In this document: positions 8,943 to 18,263 of the stretch, piece after piece
How positions within the stretch are numbered: the stretch's first letter is position 1
How the letters are laid out: each line of letters begins with the position of its first letter
NCBI RefSeq assembly: GCF_016595465.1
Contig: NZ_JAENIK010000011.1
Span: forward strand, 62,001 to 126,000
DNA from: Luteolibacter yonseiensis
Lineage (GTDB): Bacteria; Verrucomicrobiota; Verrucomicrobiia; Verrucomicrobiales; Akkermansiaceae
Length of the DNA stretch: 64,000 bases
Direction: 5' to 3'
Notes under the pieces: model-generated
What the model was told of the DNA's origin: nothing
The model's input: the letters and a program-made list of their open reading frames with translations, nothing else
Databases searched by the model: none
Made by a program: the position numbers and the translations under genes

Positions 8943-10331
8943 TCAGTTCGCCGCGGGTTCAACCAGATAAAGCCCGTTGGTTGCCGCGCAGGCGTCGCGC
9001 CCTTTCATTTTCTTGATCTCGTGGCCGGCTCCCCAGGAGTCGGAGAAAATCACCTCGTCGGTTTTGGCATTGTAGCCGATGATGGTGCGCATGTGGCCGC
9101 CTCCACCCTGTGGATTCTCACGACCCGTCTCCGGATAGCGGCCGAGCGAGAGCGCCCACAGCAGGGGGACTCCCCGCGAGGTGGCGGTGGTGATCATCGT
9201 CCGGAACTTTTCGAAAGCTCCGGCCCGGCAGCGGGCCTCGCGCATGATGTCCGCGTTGAACTTGAAGTAATAGTCACCGGGTTCCCACTGGGGCATGCCG
9301 GCCTTTTTCGCCTCGCGGTTGTAATTGTCCACGATGCGTTCGTAGTCCCGCTGGTCGAAGGTGATCAGGTCGCGCACCCGGATCTTGAAGCGGCCCTGCA
9401 GGCGGTGGATGGCATCTTCGAAATCCTGCGGACGGGTTCCGTATTGGGAGGTTTCGGCCGCTTTGGCGAGGTCGTGCTGATCCACCTGGATGCCATAGTA
9501 ACGCATGACACGCTCGGTGCTGGCCACCGCGCAGTAGCCTTTTTCGCCCTGGTCCACCATCGGGACTCCTTCCACATAGACGTCTCCTTCGGCTGTTTTT
9601 TTCACCCGGGTGGCGAGGGCCGCCACTCCCAGCTTGCCGGGAGCGGCCACCGTGGAATCCATTCTCATGCCACCTTTCGGCGCGAAGCGGAGCCGGATGA
9701 AGTCCCCCACGAACGACCGGTCCTCGTCCTTGCCGGAGCTGTGTTCCAACTGGGCGAGGGTGTCGGGTGTCTCCCATCTCCAGCGGGAAAGTTTCGCCGC
9801 GCCGGAGTTGTCCCTGCCGAGATCCCGGCCACGGGATTTCAGGACGGTGTCCATCGACGCCACGGTCTGGCCAACCATGTATTCGAAAGCCGGCTTGGAA
9901 GTGGATTGCCCGGCATCTCCCTTGTTCCAGATGGAGATCGTCACGGTGGCGAGCTTGTCTCCCGAGAATTCCAGAGTCGCTTCGTAAGCCGTCGCGCCGA
10001 AGAGCGTGAGTTTGTGACGAAGGCCCTTGCCCGGCTTGAACGTGACGCCGGACGGTGTGCTGCTTTTGAGCAGCAGATCCCGGGGCCGGATGACCCCGCG
10101 TGTCTTCGTTCCTTCGTCCAGCCACGCGAATCCCTTTTTGGCAAAAGAGGACTCCACCTCTCCCGGCGTGATCTTCCACACGGAGGCTCCGCCGACAAAG
10201 CAGTCGAGCTCGACATTCATCTCCGCCTCGCTGGAGATGACGTTGTTTCCATCCGGGCCGGTCTGCGCGTGCAGCCGTCCGCCCGACGGCAGCAAAAGGC
10301 AGAACAGGGGAAGAAGGAACTTCAGTCTCAT
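8943..10331 (-). CDS. Secreted C39-like cysteine protease family protein
   Basis: A 462-residue protein with a signal peptide (MRLKFLLPLFCLLLP...HAQ) and a C-terminal papain-like/C39_2 domain. The likely catalytic residues are C267 in PMVDQGEKGYCAVAS, H413 in GGGGHMRTIIGYN and D431 in IFSDSWG. The first 250 residues are of unknown fold. A paralogue with the same catalytic pattern lies at 30301-31752. The start at 10331 was chosen because it begins the signal peptide. The role (protein processing or peptide cleavage outside the cytoplasm) is inferred from the fold only. Confidence 0.75.
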   Translation of the reverse strand: MRLKFLLPLFCLLLPSGGRLHAQTGPDGNNVISSEAEMNVELDCFVGGASVWKITPGEVESSFAKKGFAWLDEGTKTRGVIRPRDLLLKSSTPSGVTFKPGKGLRHKLTLFGATAYEATLEFSGDKLATVTISIWNKGDAGQSTSKPAFEYMVGQTVASMDTVLKSRGRDLGRDNSGAAKLSRWRWETPDTLAQLEHSSGKDEDRSFVGDFIRLRFAPKGGMRMDSTVAAPGKLGVAALATRVKKTAEGDVYVEGVPMVDQGEKGYCAVASTERVMRYYGIQVDQHDLAKAAETSQYGTRPQDFEDAIHRLQGRFKIRVRDLITFDQRDYERIVDNYNREAKKAGMPQWEPGDYYFKFNADIMREARCRAGAFEKFRTMITTATSRGVPLLWALSLGRYPETGRENPQGGGGHMRTIIGYNAKTDEVIFSDSWGAGHEIKKMKGRDACAATNGLYLVEPAAN

Positions 10332-10437
10332 GTGAGGGGGGTCTAACAATAGGAAGGAGGGCGGGCAATCCATTTCCCGTCCTCTGGTCAGTGCGAGGGA
10401 TCCGTCAAGAAGATCGTTCGCTGCGGTTTCCAGGCAG

Positions 10438-10474
10438 AAAAAAGGGGTCGCACACTCGTGCGACCCCGTTTTTT
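10438..10474. terminator. Bidirectional rho-independent terminator
   Basis: A perfect 10-bp stem (GGGGTCGCAC at 10444-10453, GTGCGACCCC at 10458-10467) with a 4-base loop is flanked by an A-run on the left and a T-run on the right. It can stop leftward transcription from trmL, whose stop is at 10590. Confidence 0.85.
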
Positions 10475-10589
10475 AGTCATGAATACTATACTGAAGAGGT
10501 GATCCCCATCGCCTCGACAGCGCAAAGTTGGCGGAAATTTGGAATCCTGTCATGTCACTAAATTATGGGACATCTCTTGGCCGGCGGGA

Positions 10590-11051
10590 TCACCATGCCG
10601 GCTGCTGCTGCCTGACCGCTTCGTAGAGCACGATCGCCACGGCGGTGGACAGGTTCAGGCTGCGCGTGCCCCCGGGGGCCATCGGGATCCGGAGCGCCTG
10701 CGGGCCCGCCGCGCTGACGAGTTCCTCCGGCAGTCCTCTCGTTTCCCGACCGAAGACGAGATAGTCTCCGGGTTTGAAATCCGCCTGCCACGGTGAATCG
10801 CGCGCCTTTGTGCTGAGGAACCAGAAACGCGCGGTCTCATCCGCCGCCGCGTGCAGATCGTCGAAATTCTTCCAAACCTCCAGCCTCACGTCCTGCCAAT
10901 AGTCCAGTCCGGTGCGGCGGACATACTTGTCTTCCAGGGAAAACCCGAGCGGTTCGACAAGGTGGAGCGTGGAATCGGTGGCGAGTGCGAGCCGGCCCGC
11001 GGCCCCGGCGTTGTGCGGGATTTCCGGCTCGATGAGGACGATGTGGAACAT
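10590..11051 (-). CDS. trmL: tRNA (cytidine(34)-2'-O)-methyltransferase
   Basis: A 153-residue SPOUT-class RNA methyltransferase, matching the usual TrmL length of about 155. The N-terminus MFHIVLIEPEIPHNAGAAGR and the C-terminal knot region LRIPMAPGGTRSLNLSTAVAIVLYEA are family hallmarks. It methylates the wobble nucleotide ribose of certain tRNA-Leu species. The start is ATG at 11051, four bases after the stop of the upstream membrane protein, so the two are probably co-transcribed. Confidence 0.93.
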   Translation of the reverse strand: MFHIVLIEPEIPHNAGAAGRLALATDSTLHLVEPLGFSLEDKYVRRTGLDYWQDVRLEVWKNFDDLHAAADETARFWFLSTKARDSPWQADFKPGDYLVFGRETRGLPEELVSAAGPQALRIPMAPGGTRSLNLSTAVAIVLYEAVRQQQPAW

Positions 11052-11055
11052 GGTT

Positions 11056-11730
11056 TTAAGATGGCTCCTTGCGCCTTGCCAACGTGATGGAAAGTCCCAG
11101 CACCCCGATGAAAATGAGGTAACAGGCGAGCAGTTCGAGATAGCTCTTGCACATTTTCGGAATCTCCTGGGTGAAGTCGTCGCCAAGGGTGGCCCTCCAG
11201 AACTTGGCGCTGCCGATGACCCGGTTGAAGACGTAGAGGATGAGCAGCGCCGAACCGATCAGGCCGGACCCGGCGTGATTTCCCAAGGTCGAAAGGAAAT
11301 GAATCATCACCCGCCGGTGGCGGAGGGCGGTGATGAGCGCGATGAGCAGGATGACTCCGACGAACCATGCCTCCGGAAATTTCCAGCCGAGGATGCCCGA
11401 GACGAAGTCCTCGATCTCACCGACGAACGCCGCGATCAACCCGAACGCCATCACCCGGCAGACCGGACGATTGTGTCCCGCGTGCGAGGCCGCACCCAGG
11501 ATGATGGCTGCGGCGGCCGCGAGCAGGAATGCCTGCAAAAGCTCGACCGTCGCCCGCTCGATGGGGGCGGAGGGCCGGTTAGGCAGCCACGCGGGCAGCA
11601 GGATGGCGACGGAGCCACCACAGATCAAAGCCGCCCGCAGCAAAGTGCGTGGCCAGGAGGATTTGCGTTGGGGTTTGAGAGAGGAGTCGGGCACCGTGTG
11701 CCCAAGGGGTAATGCTTCCGGCCGTGGCAT
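11056..11730 (-). CDS. Multi-pass membrane protein, unknown function
   Basis: A 224-residue protein with about six hydrophobic segments, beginning after a short basic N-terminus (about residues 28-48, 62-82, 90-105, 115-135, 150-172 and 195-215). No named family is recognised. It lies directly upstream of trmL on the same strand with a 4-bp gap. Confidence 0.6.
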   Translation of the reverse strand: MPRPEALPLGHTVPDSSLKPQRKSSWPRTLLRAALICGGSVAILLPAWLPNRPSAPIERATVELLQAFLLAAAAAIILGAASHAGHNRPVCRVMAFGLIAAFVGEIEDFVSGILGWKFPEAWFVGVILLIALITALRHRRVMIHFLSTLGNHAGSGLIGSALLILYVFNRVIGSAKFWRATLGDDFTQEIPKMCKSYLELLACYLIFIGVLGLSITLARRKEPS

Positions 11731-11825
11731 GCAAGGTTTAGGAAAAGGGACGGCGGGTGGCAGCTCCCCGTTTTCCGCTCAGCCCTTCCCGGACCGATCC
11801 CGATGGAAACCCCGCCCCCGAAAAA

Positions 11826-14009
11826 CTAGCCCATGACGGCGGCGGGAGGGTTTGCCGCCCGGTAGAAGCGGAGCTTGCCATAGCTGATGCGTCCTTCCAA
11901 TTGCTCGAAAACCGGTTTGAGGGTGGGTTCGTCATAGCCCTCGAAGGCCGCACGCATTTCCTCTTCTTCCCCCACCGTGTAGAGGCGGTGCGGGTCGATG
12001 TTTTTCCCGGATTCCACCGCCTGGCCCAGATGTCCCTCGACGGTGGAAACGGCCAAATCCCGCATCGCGGCGATCTCTTCAATGGATCTGCCGGAACTGA
12101 ACAGGTCGAATGTTTGCGCTGCGGTGCCGCTGAGAATCCCCTTTCCGGTTGAGACCGGAGGGGCGCTGGCGGCGATTTCCAACGGCGCGAATTCCAGCCG
12201 CTCGTTTTCGGAGAGCCAGTCGCGGATGACATCGATGAAGGCGCGTCCGAAGTCGTCCAGTTTTTTCTCCCCCACACCGGGCACACGCAGCAGGGCCGCG
12301 TCGTTCTGCGGATAGTCACGGCTGCAATGGCGCAGCGTCACATCGGAAAACACGACATAGGGCGGGATGTTCCGGGCGTCGGCGAGTTCCTTCCGCAGCG
12401 AGCGGAGCCGTTCGAACAGACCGGTGTCGCAAGGGATGTCACCTGTGCGGGCGGCCTTGGACTTCGCGACGTTGAGGGAACGGGTGAGCATGACCGTATC
12501 GCGCCGCTTGAGCGTGTCGATGCCCTGTTGGGTGACACTGATGGTGGAGAATTTGTCCCTGCTGCCCACAAGCAGCCCGAGGCGCAGGAGTTGTCTTCCG
12601 AGATCCACCCAATGATCGCGCGGCTGGTCCTTGCCGATGCCGTGGGTGGTGAGCAGGTGATGTTTCCAGCCCACGATCTTCTCCGACATGCCGCCGGTCA
12701 GGACTTCGGACAGATGGTTCATCCCGACGCTGAACCCTCCGGCCTGGCGGATGCGGAGCACACAGCTGAGAAGTTTCTGGACGTCGGTGGTGGCGTCCCA
12801 TTTTTCGCGCGGACTGAGGCAGTGGTCGCAGCCGCCGCAATTTTCCAGCGGCCAGCTTTCACCGAAATAGCCCATCAGGGTCACGCGTCGGCAGGTGTCG
12901 CTCTCGGCAAAGTGGGCCATCTGGTCGAGCTGCTCATGGGCCACGGCGCGGGCGTGTTCGTCGGGGATGGCATCGATGAAGCCGAGGTATTTCGTGACGT
13001 CGCCACGGGAGAACAGCAGGAGGCAGTCGGATGGCAGGCCGTCGCGCCCCGCGCGGCCGGTCTCCTGATAGTAGCCCTCGATGTTCTTCGGCATGTCCGC
13101 GTGGATGACGTAGCGGACGTTCGGCTTGTTGATGCCCATGCCGAATGCGACGGTGGCGCAGACGATCTTCGCCTCGTCGCGGAGGAATGCCTCCTGGTTG
13201 TTCGCGCGCTCCTCCGCATCCAGCCCGGCATGGTAGGCGACGGCCGAGAATCCTTGCGCCCGCAGCGTCGCCGCCATCGATTCCGTGTTCTTGCGGGATT
13301 GGCAATAAACGATGCCGGACTCGTCGGGCCGGGCGTTCACGAAATTACAGACCTGCGCCGCTGCTCCGGATTTTCCGACGACCTGGTATTTCAGGTTGGG
13401 CCGGTTGAAACTGGCGAGAAAGACCGCGGGATCGCGGAGTTCGAGCTGGCGGATGATGTCCTCCCTCACGCGTCCGGTGGCGGTCGCGGTGAGTGCGAGC
13501 ACGGGGATTTCCGGAAGGACTCCGCGTACCTCCCTCAGCCTTCGGTATTCCGGACGGAAGTCGTGGCCCCATTCGCTGATGCAGTGCGCCTCGTCCACCG
13601 CCAGTGCCGCGATTTTCCAATTCCTGAGCCGCATGAGGAAATCCGGCAGCATCAGGCGCTCCGGCGCCACATAGAGCAGCTGGTATTCTCCCGCCGCCAG
13701 TCCGTCGGTGCGACGGCGCGCTTCATTGGAATCAAGCGTCGAGTTGAGAAACGTCGCCGCCACGCCGCTGGCTTCGAGCTGGTCCACCTGATCCTTCATC
13801 AGGGCGATGAGGGGTGAGACGACGACTGTCAGTCCTTCGCGGACGAGGGCGGGGAGCTGGTAACAAAGACTTTTTCCCGCTCCGGTCGGCAGGATGGCAA
13901 CGGTGTCCCGTCCCCCCAACGACGCCTCCATGATTTCCCGCTGAAGAGGCCGGAATTCATTGTAGCCGAAGGTCTGCTTGAGCCGGGAAGAGAGGAGTTG
14001 CAAGCTCAT
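11826..14009 (-). CDS. recQ: ATP-dependent DNA helicase RecQ
   Basis: A 727-residue RecQ helicase. Helicase domain 1 carries PTGAGKS (Walker A, near residue 42) and the DEAH box in AVDEAHCISEWGHD. Domain 2 has YYQETGRAGRDG. A zinc-binding subdomain follows with cysteines in DTCRRV, ENCGGCDHC, then a winged helix, an HRDC-like region (FERLRSLRKELADARN...PYVVF) and a helix-turn-helix-like C-terminus. It unwinds DNA 3' to 5' in repair and fork restart. The ATG at 14009 (MSLQLLSSRLKQTFGY) matches the family start better than an upstream in-frame codon. Confidence 0.96.
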   Translation of the reverse strand: MSLQLLSSRLKQTFGYNEFRPLQREIMEASLGGRDTVAILPTGAGKSLCYQLPALVREGLTVVVSPLIALMKDQVDQLEASGVAATFLNSTLDSNEARRRTDGLAAGEYQLLYVAPERLMLPDFLMRLRNWKIAALAVDEAHCISEWGHDFRPEYRRLREVRGVLPEIPVLALTATATGRVREDIIRQLELRDPAVFLASFNRPNLKYQVVGKSGAAAQVCNFVNARPDESGIVYCQSRKNTESMAATLRAQGFSAVAYHAGLDAEERANNQEAFLRDEAKIVCATVAFGMGINKPNVRYVIHADMPKNIEGYYQETGRAGRDGLPSDCLLLFSRGDVTKYLGFIDAIPDEHARAVAHEQLDQMAHFAESDTCRRVTLMGYFGESWPLENCGGCDHCLSPREKWDATTDVQKLLSCVLRIRQAGGFSVGMNHLSEVLTGGMSEKIVGWKHHLLTTHGIGKDQPRDHWVDLGRQLLRLGLLVGSRDKFSTISVTQQGIDTLKRRDTVMLTRSLNVAKSKAARTGDIPCDTGLFERLRSLRKELADARNIPPYVVFSDVTLRHCSRDYPQNDAALLRVPGVGEKKLDDFGRAFIDVIRDWLSENERLEFAPLEIAASAPPVSTGKGILSGTAAQTFDLFSSGRSIEEIAAMRDLAVSTVEGHLGQAVESGKNIDPHRLYTVGEEEEMRAAFEGYDEPTLKPVFEQLEGRISYGKLRFYRAANPPAAVMG

Positions 14010-14185
14010 GGGACGAATAGATGCATGGTCTTTTGAACAGGTCAAGTTTGAAAGCGGAATGAAAGAGGAGTCACGCCGGAGGAACCTGTCCGTTGTTTCT
14101 CCATTTGAAAAACAGACGGAAGGATGGTTGTTTTCTGGGGTTTGACCTTTGTGATTTGTTCCGCTAGAGACCTGTGGACTTCCTC

Positions 14186-14743
14186 ATGATTCGCGAAATT
14201 GTCCAATACGGCCACCCTGTTCTCCGCCAACGCTGCCGCCCTGTCACCGAGGTGGATGATACGATCATCGAACTGGTCGCCGACATGTTGGAAACGATGG
14301 TGGACGCGAACGGCGTCGGCCTCGCCGCTCCACAGGTGGGTGAGGACCTGCGCCTGGCGGTCATCGACGTCTCGCATGATCCGGACTGCATTTCCTTCCT
14401 CAAGGTGAATGGCGAGGATGCGAACCTTGAAGAGATCATGCCGCTCATCTTCATCAATCCCGAGCTGGCGTTCGGTCAGGAAAAGGAATTTGGAATGGAA
14501 GGCTGCCTCAGCATCCGGGGCATCCGCGCGGAAGTGCGCAGGCCGGAAGCGGTGAAGGCGACGCTGCCTCAGCTGGATGGATCGGTGCTTGTCGTGGAGA
14601 CGGACGGCCTGCTGGCCAGGGCCCTGCAACATGAGATCGACCACTTGAACGGCGTGTTGTTCGTGGACCGTCTGCCGGCGGTGGCGAAGGTCTCGATGCG
14701 GAACCGGCTCAAGAAGCTGCTGGATTCGAATCCCCAGGGCTGA
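14186..14743 (+). CDS. def: Peptide deformylase
   Basis: A 185-residue enzyme that removes the formyl group from new proteins. All three family motifs are present: GVGLAAPQVG (residues 43-52), EGCLS with metal ligand C107, and QHEIDHLNG with ligands H149 and H153 and catalytic E150. The ATG at 14186 was taken as the start; a GTG at 14174 would add four residues. The gene stands alone, divergent from recQ. Confidence 0.96.
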   Translation: MIREIVQYGHPVLRQRCRPVTEVDDTIIELVADMLETMVDANGVGLAAPQVGEDLRLAVIDVSHDPDCISFLKVNGEDANLEEIMPLIFINPELAFGQEKEFGMEGCLSIRGIRAEVRRPEAVKATLPQLDGSVLVVETDGLLARALQHEIDHLNGVLFVDRLPAVAKVSMRNRLKKLLDSNPQG

Positions 14744-14772
14744 TCGGGACACCCTGGTTTTCCGGGTGCCGG

Positions 14773-15018
14773 TCAGACGATGCCCCGTTTTTTCAAAAAG
14801 GGCACGAGTTCATCCACCCCGAAATCCGCGAGGACCTCGCCATGCCAATCCATGGTCGGGGCCTTGCTCTGGCCGGAGAGCGCCACCATTTCCTGCATGG
14901 CCTCGCGATCGCCGGAGACGTTGAAGGTCTGGACCTCGATTTTCTTGCTGTCGAGATACTCGACGACTTCGTCACACCACGGGCAACCGCGTTTGATGTA
15001 GAGGATGGGAAGGTTCAT
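14773..15018 (-). CDS. Glutaredoxin family protein
   Basis: An 81-residue thioredoxin-fold protein with a CPWC active site (C12, C15) and the TMDWHGEVLADFG segment that stands in for the cis-Pro/TVP region. The size is typical of monocistronic glutaredoxins. It would reduce disulfides or glutathione-mixed disulfides in the cytoplasm; whether glutathione is the partner here is unknown. It is convergent with def. Confidence 0.9.
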   Translation of the reverse strand: MNLPILYIKRGCPWCDEVVEYLDSKKIEVQTFNVSGDREAMQEMVALSGQSKAPTMDWHGEVLADFGVDELVPFLKKRGIV

Positions 15019-15179
15019 GATCAGTGGGTTTGGGAAACGGGAAAGGATCGGAGAGGGCGTGAATTCCGCCGGATATGGCACCTTGGGCGCATGTTGAACT
15101 TGGTCCTTGGTCGCCGGTTTGGCAACTGTTAGACAGAATTGTTTAGCAATACCCTCTTTTTATCTTAAAAACCCAACCG

Positions 15180-18100
15180 ATGTCGCACCATCCGTTTTTC
15201 TCACTGTTTGAAGATCCGGCCCACTGGCAGGTGTTCGCGTCCGGCCAGTCGGAAGGCAGGCTCTCACGATGTGAAGGGGCGGATGGCGGTTGCGGCCTGC
15301 GTTTGGAGTATGATTTCCATGGCGGCGGTGGTTTCGTCGTATTGAGACGGGAGGTCCGGTTTTGCCTGCCGGGCACGTTTGAAATCGGTTTCCTCGTACG
15401 GGGTGAGGGACCTGAGAACCATTTTGAATTCAAGGTTTCGGACCCGGGAAACACGAACGTCTGGCGGCGTCAGCGCGAGAACGTGGAATTGCCGGCAAAC
15501 TGGACGAACGTGCGCATGCACGAACGGGACCTGCCGTTCGCCTGGGGACCGGCCGGCGGTGGCGGGCCGTCGGAAGTCGGGGCGGTCGAGTTTGCCATCG
15601 TGGCGGGATCGGGTGGAAAAGGAGTGCTGGAGCTGGCCTCTCCGGTGTTCGAAGACCAGACACTGCGGTCGCCACGTTCGATTACGGCGACCAGCCACAA
15701 GCAGGGATTTCCGCCCGAGGCCGTGTTCGCGGATGCATCTCTCACAGGCTGGCAGGCGGCTCCGGGTGACGCGTCGCCCCGGTGGGAGGTCGATTTCGGC
15801 AGGCCGCTGCGCTTCGGCGGGATGGTCATCACCTGGCCGGATGCCCTGCCACGCAGGAAATTCACCGTGGAGGTATCGGGCGATGGAAACGTGTGGACCG
15901 GGATCCACCGGTCTTCGTCCGTGCTCGGAAAAATGAGCCACATTTCCACACCCGGTTTGGAGGCACGGCACCTTCGGATCACCTTCGCCGACTGTGGATG
16001 CGCCGCGCTGTGTTCCGTCGTCCTGCGGCCGGACGCTTTTTCCAGCACTCCGAATGAGTTCATCCACGCCGTCGCCGCCGATTACCCGCGCGGCTGGTTC
16101 CCGCGCTACTGGCTGCGCGAGCAATCCTACTGGACTCCTGTCGGCAGCCCGGAGGGAAAACGCCGCGCGCTCATCAACGAAGAGGGCATGGTGGAGGTGG
16201 ACGAAGCCGGATTCTCACTCGAGCCGTTCATCCTGACCGGTGGAAAGCATTTCACCTGGGCGGATGTGGAAACTTCGGTCTCCCTGCCGAAAGGCGGCGC
16301 GCCGATGCCCGCCGTCACTTGGAAATCCGCCGCGTTTTCGCTGGAGATCCTGCCATGGGTCGATGGCGGCGATGACAAGCTCACCCTCCACGTCACCTAT
16401 CGGCTGACGTGCCACCAGCCGACCGGTGACACGCGGTTGGTCGTCGCCGTGCGGCCTTTCCAGGTGAACCCGCCTTGGCAGGCCTTCCGCAATCTCGGCG
16501 GCCGCAGCCCCATCCATCACATCACCTGCGGCAGACGCGGCCTGAAAGTGGAAGGAAGGGAAATCCTCACCACCCCGCGGATGGATGCCGCTGGTGCCGC
16601 GACTTTCGATGAGAACGGGATTTTCCCTATCCTCAACCACCAGGGCGTGCCTGCGGCCCAGAAAGTCGATGACACGTCCGGCCTCGCTTCGGCGGCGATG
16701 GTTTGGAACCTGCCTGGCGGTGGGTCCATACTGGAAGTCACCGTTTCATCTCCCTATTTCCACAACGCGAAGACCGCCACCGCCGCCGCTCGTTCCCGGG
16801 CACAAGCTCGTTGGGAGAAAACCCTTGGCAGGGTGAAATGGCAGGTCCCCGCTTCCGCCGAACCGGCCATCCATGCCATGCGTACCGCGGCGGGCCATAT
16901 CCTCATCAATCGCGATGGAGCCGCCATCCAGCCGGGACCCCGGCGCTACACCCGTTCATGGGTCAGGGATTGCGTCATCATGGGAGCGGCCCTCGCCAAG
17001 ATCGGACTGCCGTTCGCCCTGCGCGAATTCCTGACCTGGTACGCCCCCTTTCAACGCGAGGACGGATTCATTCCCTGTGTCGTGGACCGGGATGGGGTTG
17101 ACTGGCTGGTGGAGCACGACAGCCATGGGCAGTTCCTGTGGGGCGTGCGCGAGGTTTTCCGGGAAGGATGCGATAGGAAATTTCTGTTGGAAATGATGCC
17201 CCATGTCCGCAAGGCGGCGGACTTTCTCATCGTGCTGCGGGCCGGGCGGCTCACCGGAGAATACCGTTCCGGGGAACATGCCGCCTGCTTCGGCCTGCTG
17301 CCGGAATCCGCGAGCCACGAAGGCTATCTCGCCCATCACGTACATTCCTACTGGGATGATTTCTGGGGCATCCGGGGGCTCGAAGCCGCGGCGGAACTCG
17401 CGGAAATGCTGGGTTTTTCGGACGACTCCCGGCGGTGGAAATCCGAGGCCGCCCGCTTCCAGGACGATCTCCTGACCTCGATCAACAAGGTCATCACGGA
17501 CAAGGGTCTCAACTACATTCCGGGTTCGGTCGAGTGGGCGGACTTCGATCCGACAGCCACCTCCAACGCAATTTCCATGTTGGACTTCGCCGGCCTGCTG
17601 CCGGAAGGACCGCTGCAGGGGATGCTGGACACTTACCTGGACGGCTTCCACCGCAAGCACCGGGGGGAAATGCAGTGGACGAATTATACGGCATACGAGA
17701 TCCGCATCATCGGAGCCTTCGTCCGGCTCGGGAAACGTGACACGGCGAACGAGCTGCTGGACTTTTTCCTCTCGGACCGCCGTCCGTGCGAGTGGAACCA
17801 ATGGCCGGAGATCACCTGGCGGGACCCGCGTTCTCCGGGTCATTTGGGAGACGTGCCGCATACCTGGATCGCCGCGGAATACCTGTTGGCGGTGGCATCC
17901 ATGATCGCGGAAGAACGCGAGGCCACCGATTCCCTCGTCCTGGCCGCCGGGATGCGGTGGGCGTGGATCGCCGATGGGGACGGGTTCTCGGTCGAAGATC
18001 TGCCCACCCGTTACGGACTGCTGGATTTCCGGATCCGGGCCAAGGACCGGAACTCCATTCTCGTGGAGATCGGCCGTTCCATCGACCTGCCGCCCGGAGG

Positions 18101-18263
18101 CCTCACGGTGGTGCCGCCGTTGCCGGCAGGAATGCGCATCACCTCCGTTTCCTGCCGCCGTGGAAACCATTCCCCGGATGAACTCACAGGTGAATCCATC
18201 GTGGTGGATTCCCTGCCGTTCGCAGCGGAGGTGCGGCTGGAGCCTCGCGAGGGATCAGTCTAG
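15180..18263 (+). CDS. Large discoidin/six-hairpin glycosidase-like protein
   Basis: A 1027-residue protein without a signal peptide. The N-terminal third is beta-rich, with an F5/8-type (discoidin-like) segment around ITATSHKQGFPPEAVFADASLTGWQ and VDFGRPLRFGGMVI. The C-terminal half is an (alpha/alpha)6-barrel glycosidase-like domain with RSWVRDCVIMGAALAKIG, REDGFIPCVVD, LVEHDSHGQFLWGV and WNQWPEITWRDPRSPGHLGD. Acidic residues in these segments are candidate catalysts, but I cannot assign a GH family with confidence. It is convergent with, and overlaps by 9 bp, a GH94-type phosphorylase gene; together they suggest cytoplasmic beta-glucan or oligosaccharide processing. Confidence 0.7.
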   Translation: MSHHPFFSLFEDPAHWQVFASGQSEGRLSRCEGADGGCGLRLEYDFHGGGGFVVLRREVRFCLPGTFEIGFLVRGEGPENHFEFKVSDPGNTNVWRRQRENVELPANWTNVRMHERDLPFAWGPAGGGGPSEVGAVEFAIVAGSGGKGVLELASPVFEDQTLRSPRSITATSHKQGFPPEAVFADASLTGWQAAPGDASPRWEVDFGRPLRFGGMVITWPDALPRRKFTVEVSGDGNVWTGIHRSSSVLGKMSHISTPGLEARHLRITFADCGCAALCSVVLRPDAFSSTPNEFIHAVAADYPRGWFPRYWLREQSYWTPVGSPEGKRRALINEEGMVEVDEAGFSLEPFILTGGKHFTWADVETSVSLPKGGAPMPAVTWKSAAFSLEILPWVDGGDDKLTLHVTYRLTCHQPTGDTRLVVAVRPFQVNPPWQAFRNLGGRSPIHHITCGRRGLKVEGREILTTPRMDAAGAATFDENGIFPILNHQGVPAAQKVDDTSGLASAAMVWNLPGGGSILEVTVSSPYFHNAKTATAAARSRAQARWEKTLGRVKWQVPASAEPAIHAMRTAAGHILINRDGAAIQPGPRRYTRSWVRDCVIMGAALAKIGLPFALREFLTWYAPFQREDGFIPCVVDRDGVDWLVEHDSHGQFLWGVREVFREGCDRKFLLEMMPHVRKAADFLIVLRAGRLTGEYRSGEHAACFGLLPESASHEGYLAHHVHSYWDDFWGIRGLEAAAELAEMLGFSDDSRRWKSEAARFQDDLLTSINKVITDKGLNYIPGSVEWADFDPTATSNAISMLDFAGLLPEGPLQGMLDTYLDGFHRKHRGEMQWTNYTAYEIRIIGAFVRLGKRDTANELLDFFLSDRRPCEWNQWPEITWRDPRSPGHLGDVPHTWIAAEYLLAVASMIAEEREATDSLVLAAGMRWAWIADGDGFSVEDLPTRYGLLDFRIRAKDRNSILVEIGRSIDLPPGGLTVVPPLPAGMRITSVSCRRGNHSPDELTGESIVVDSLPFAAEVRLEPREGSV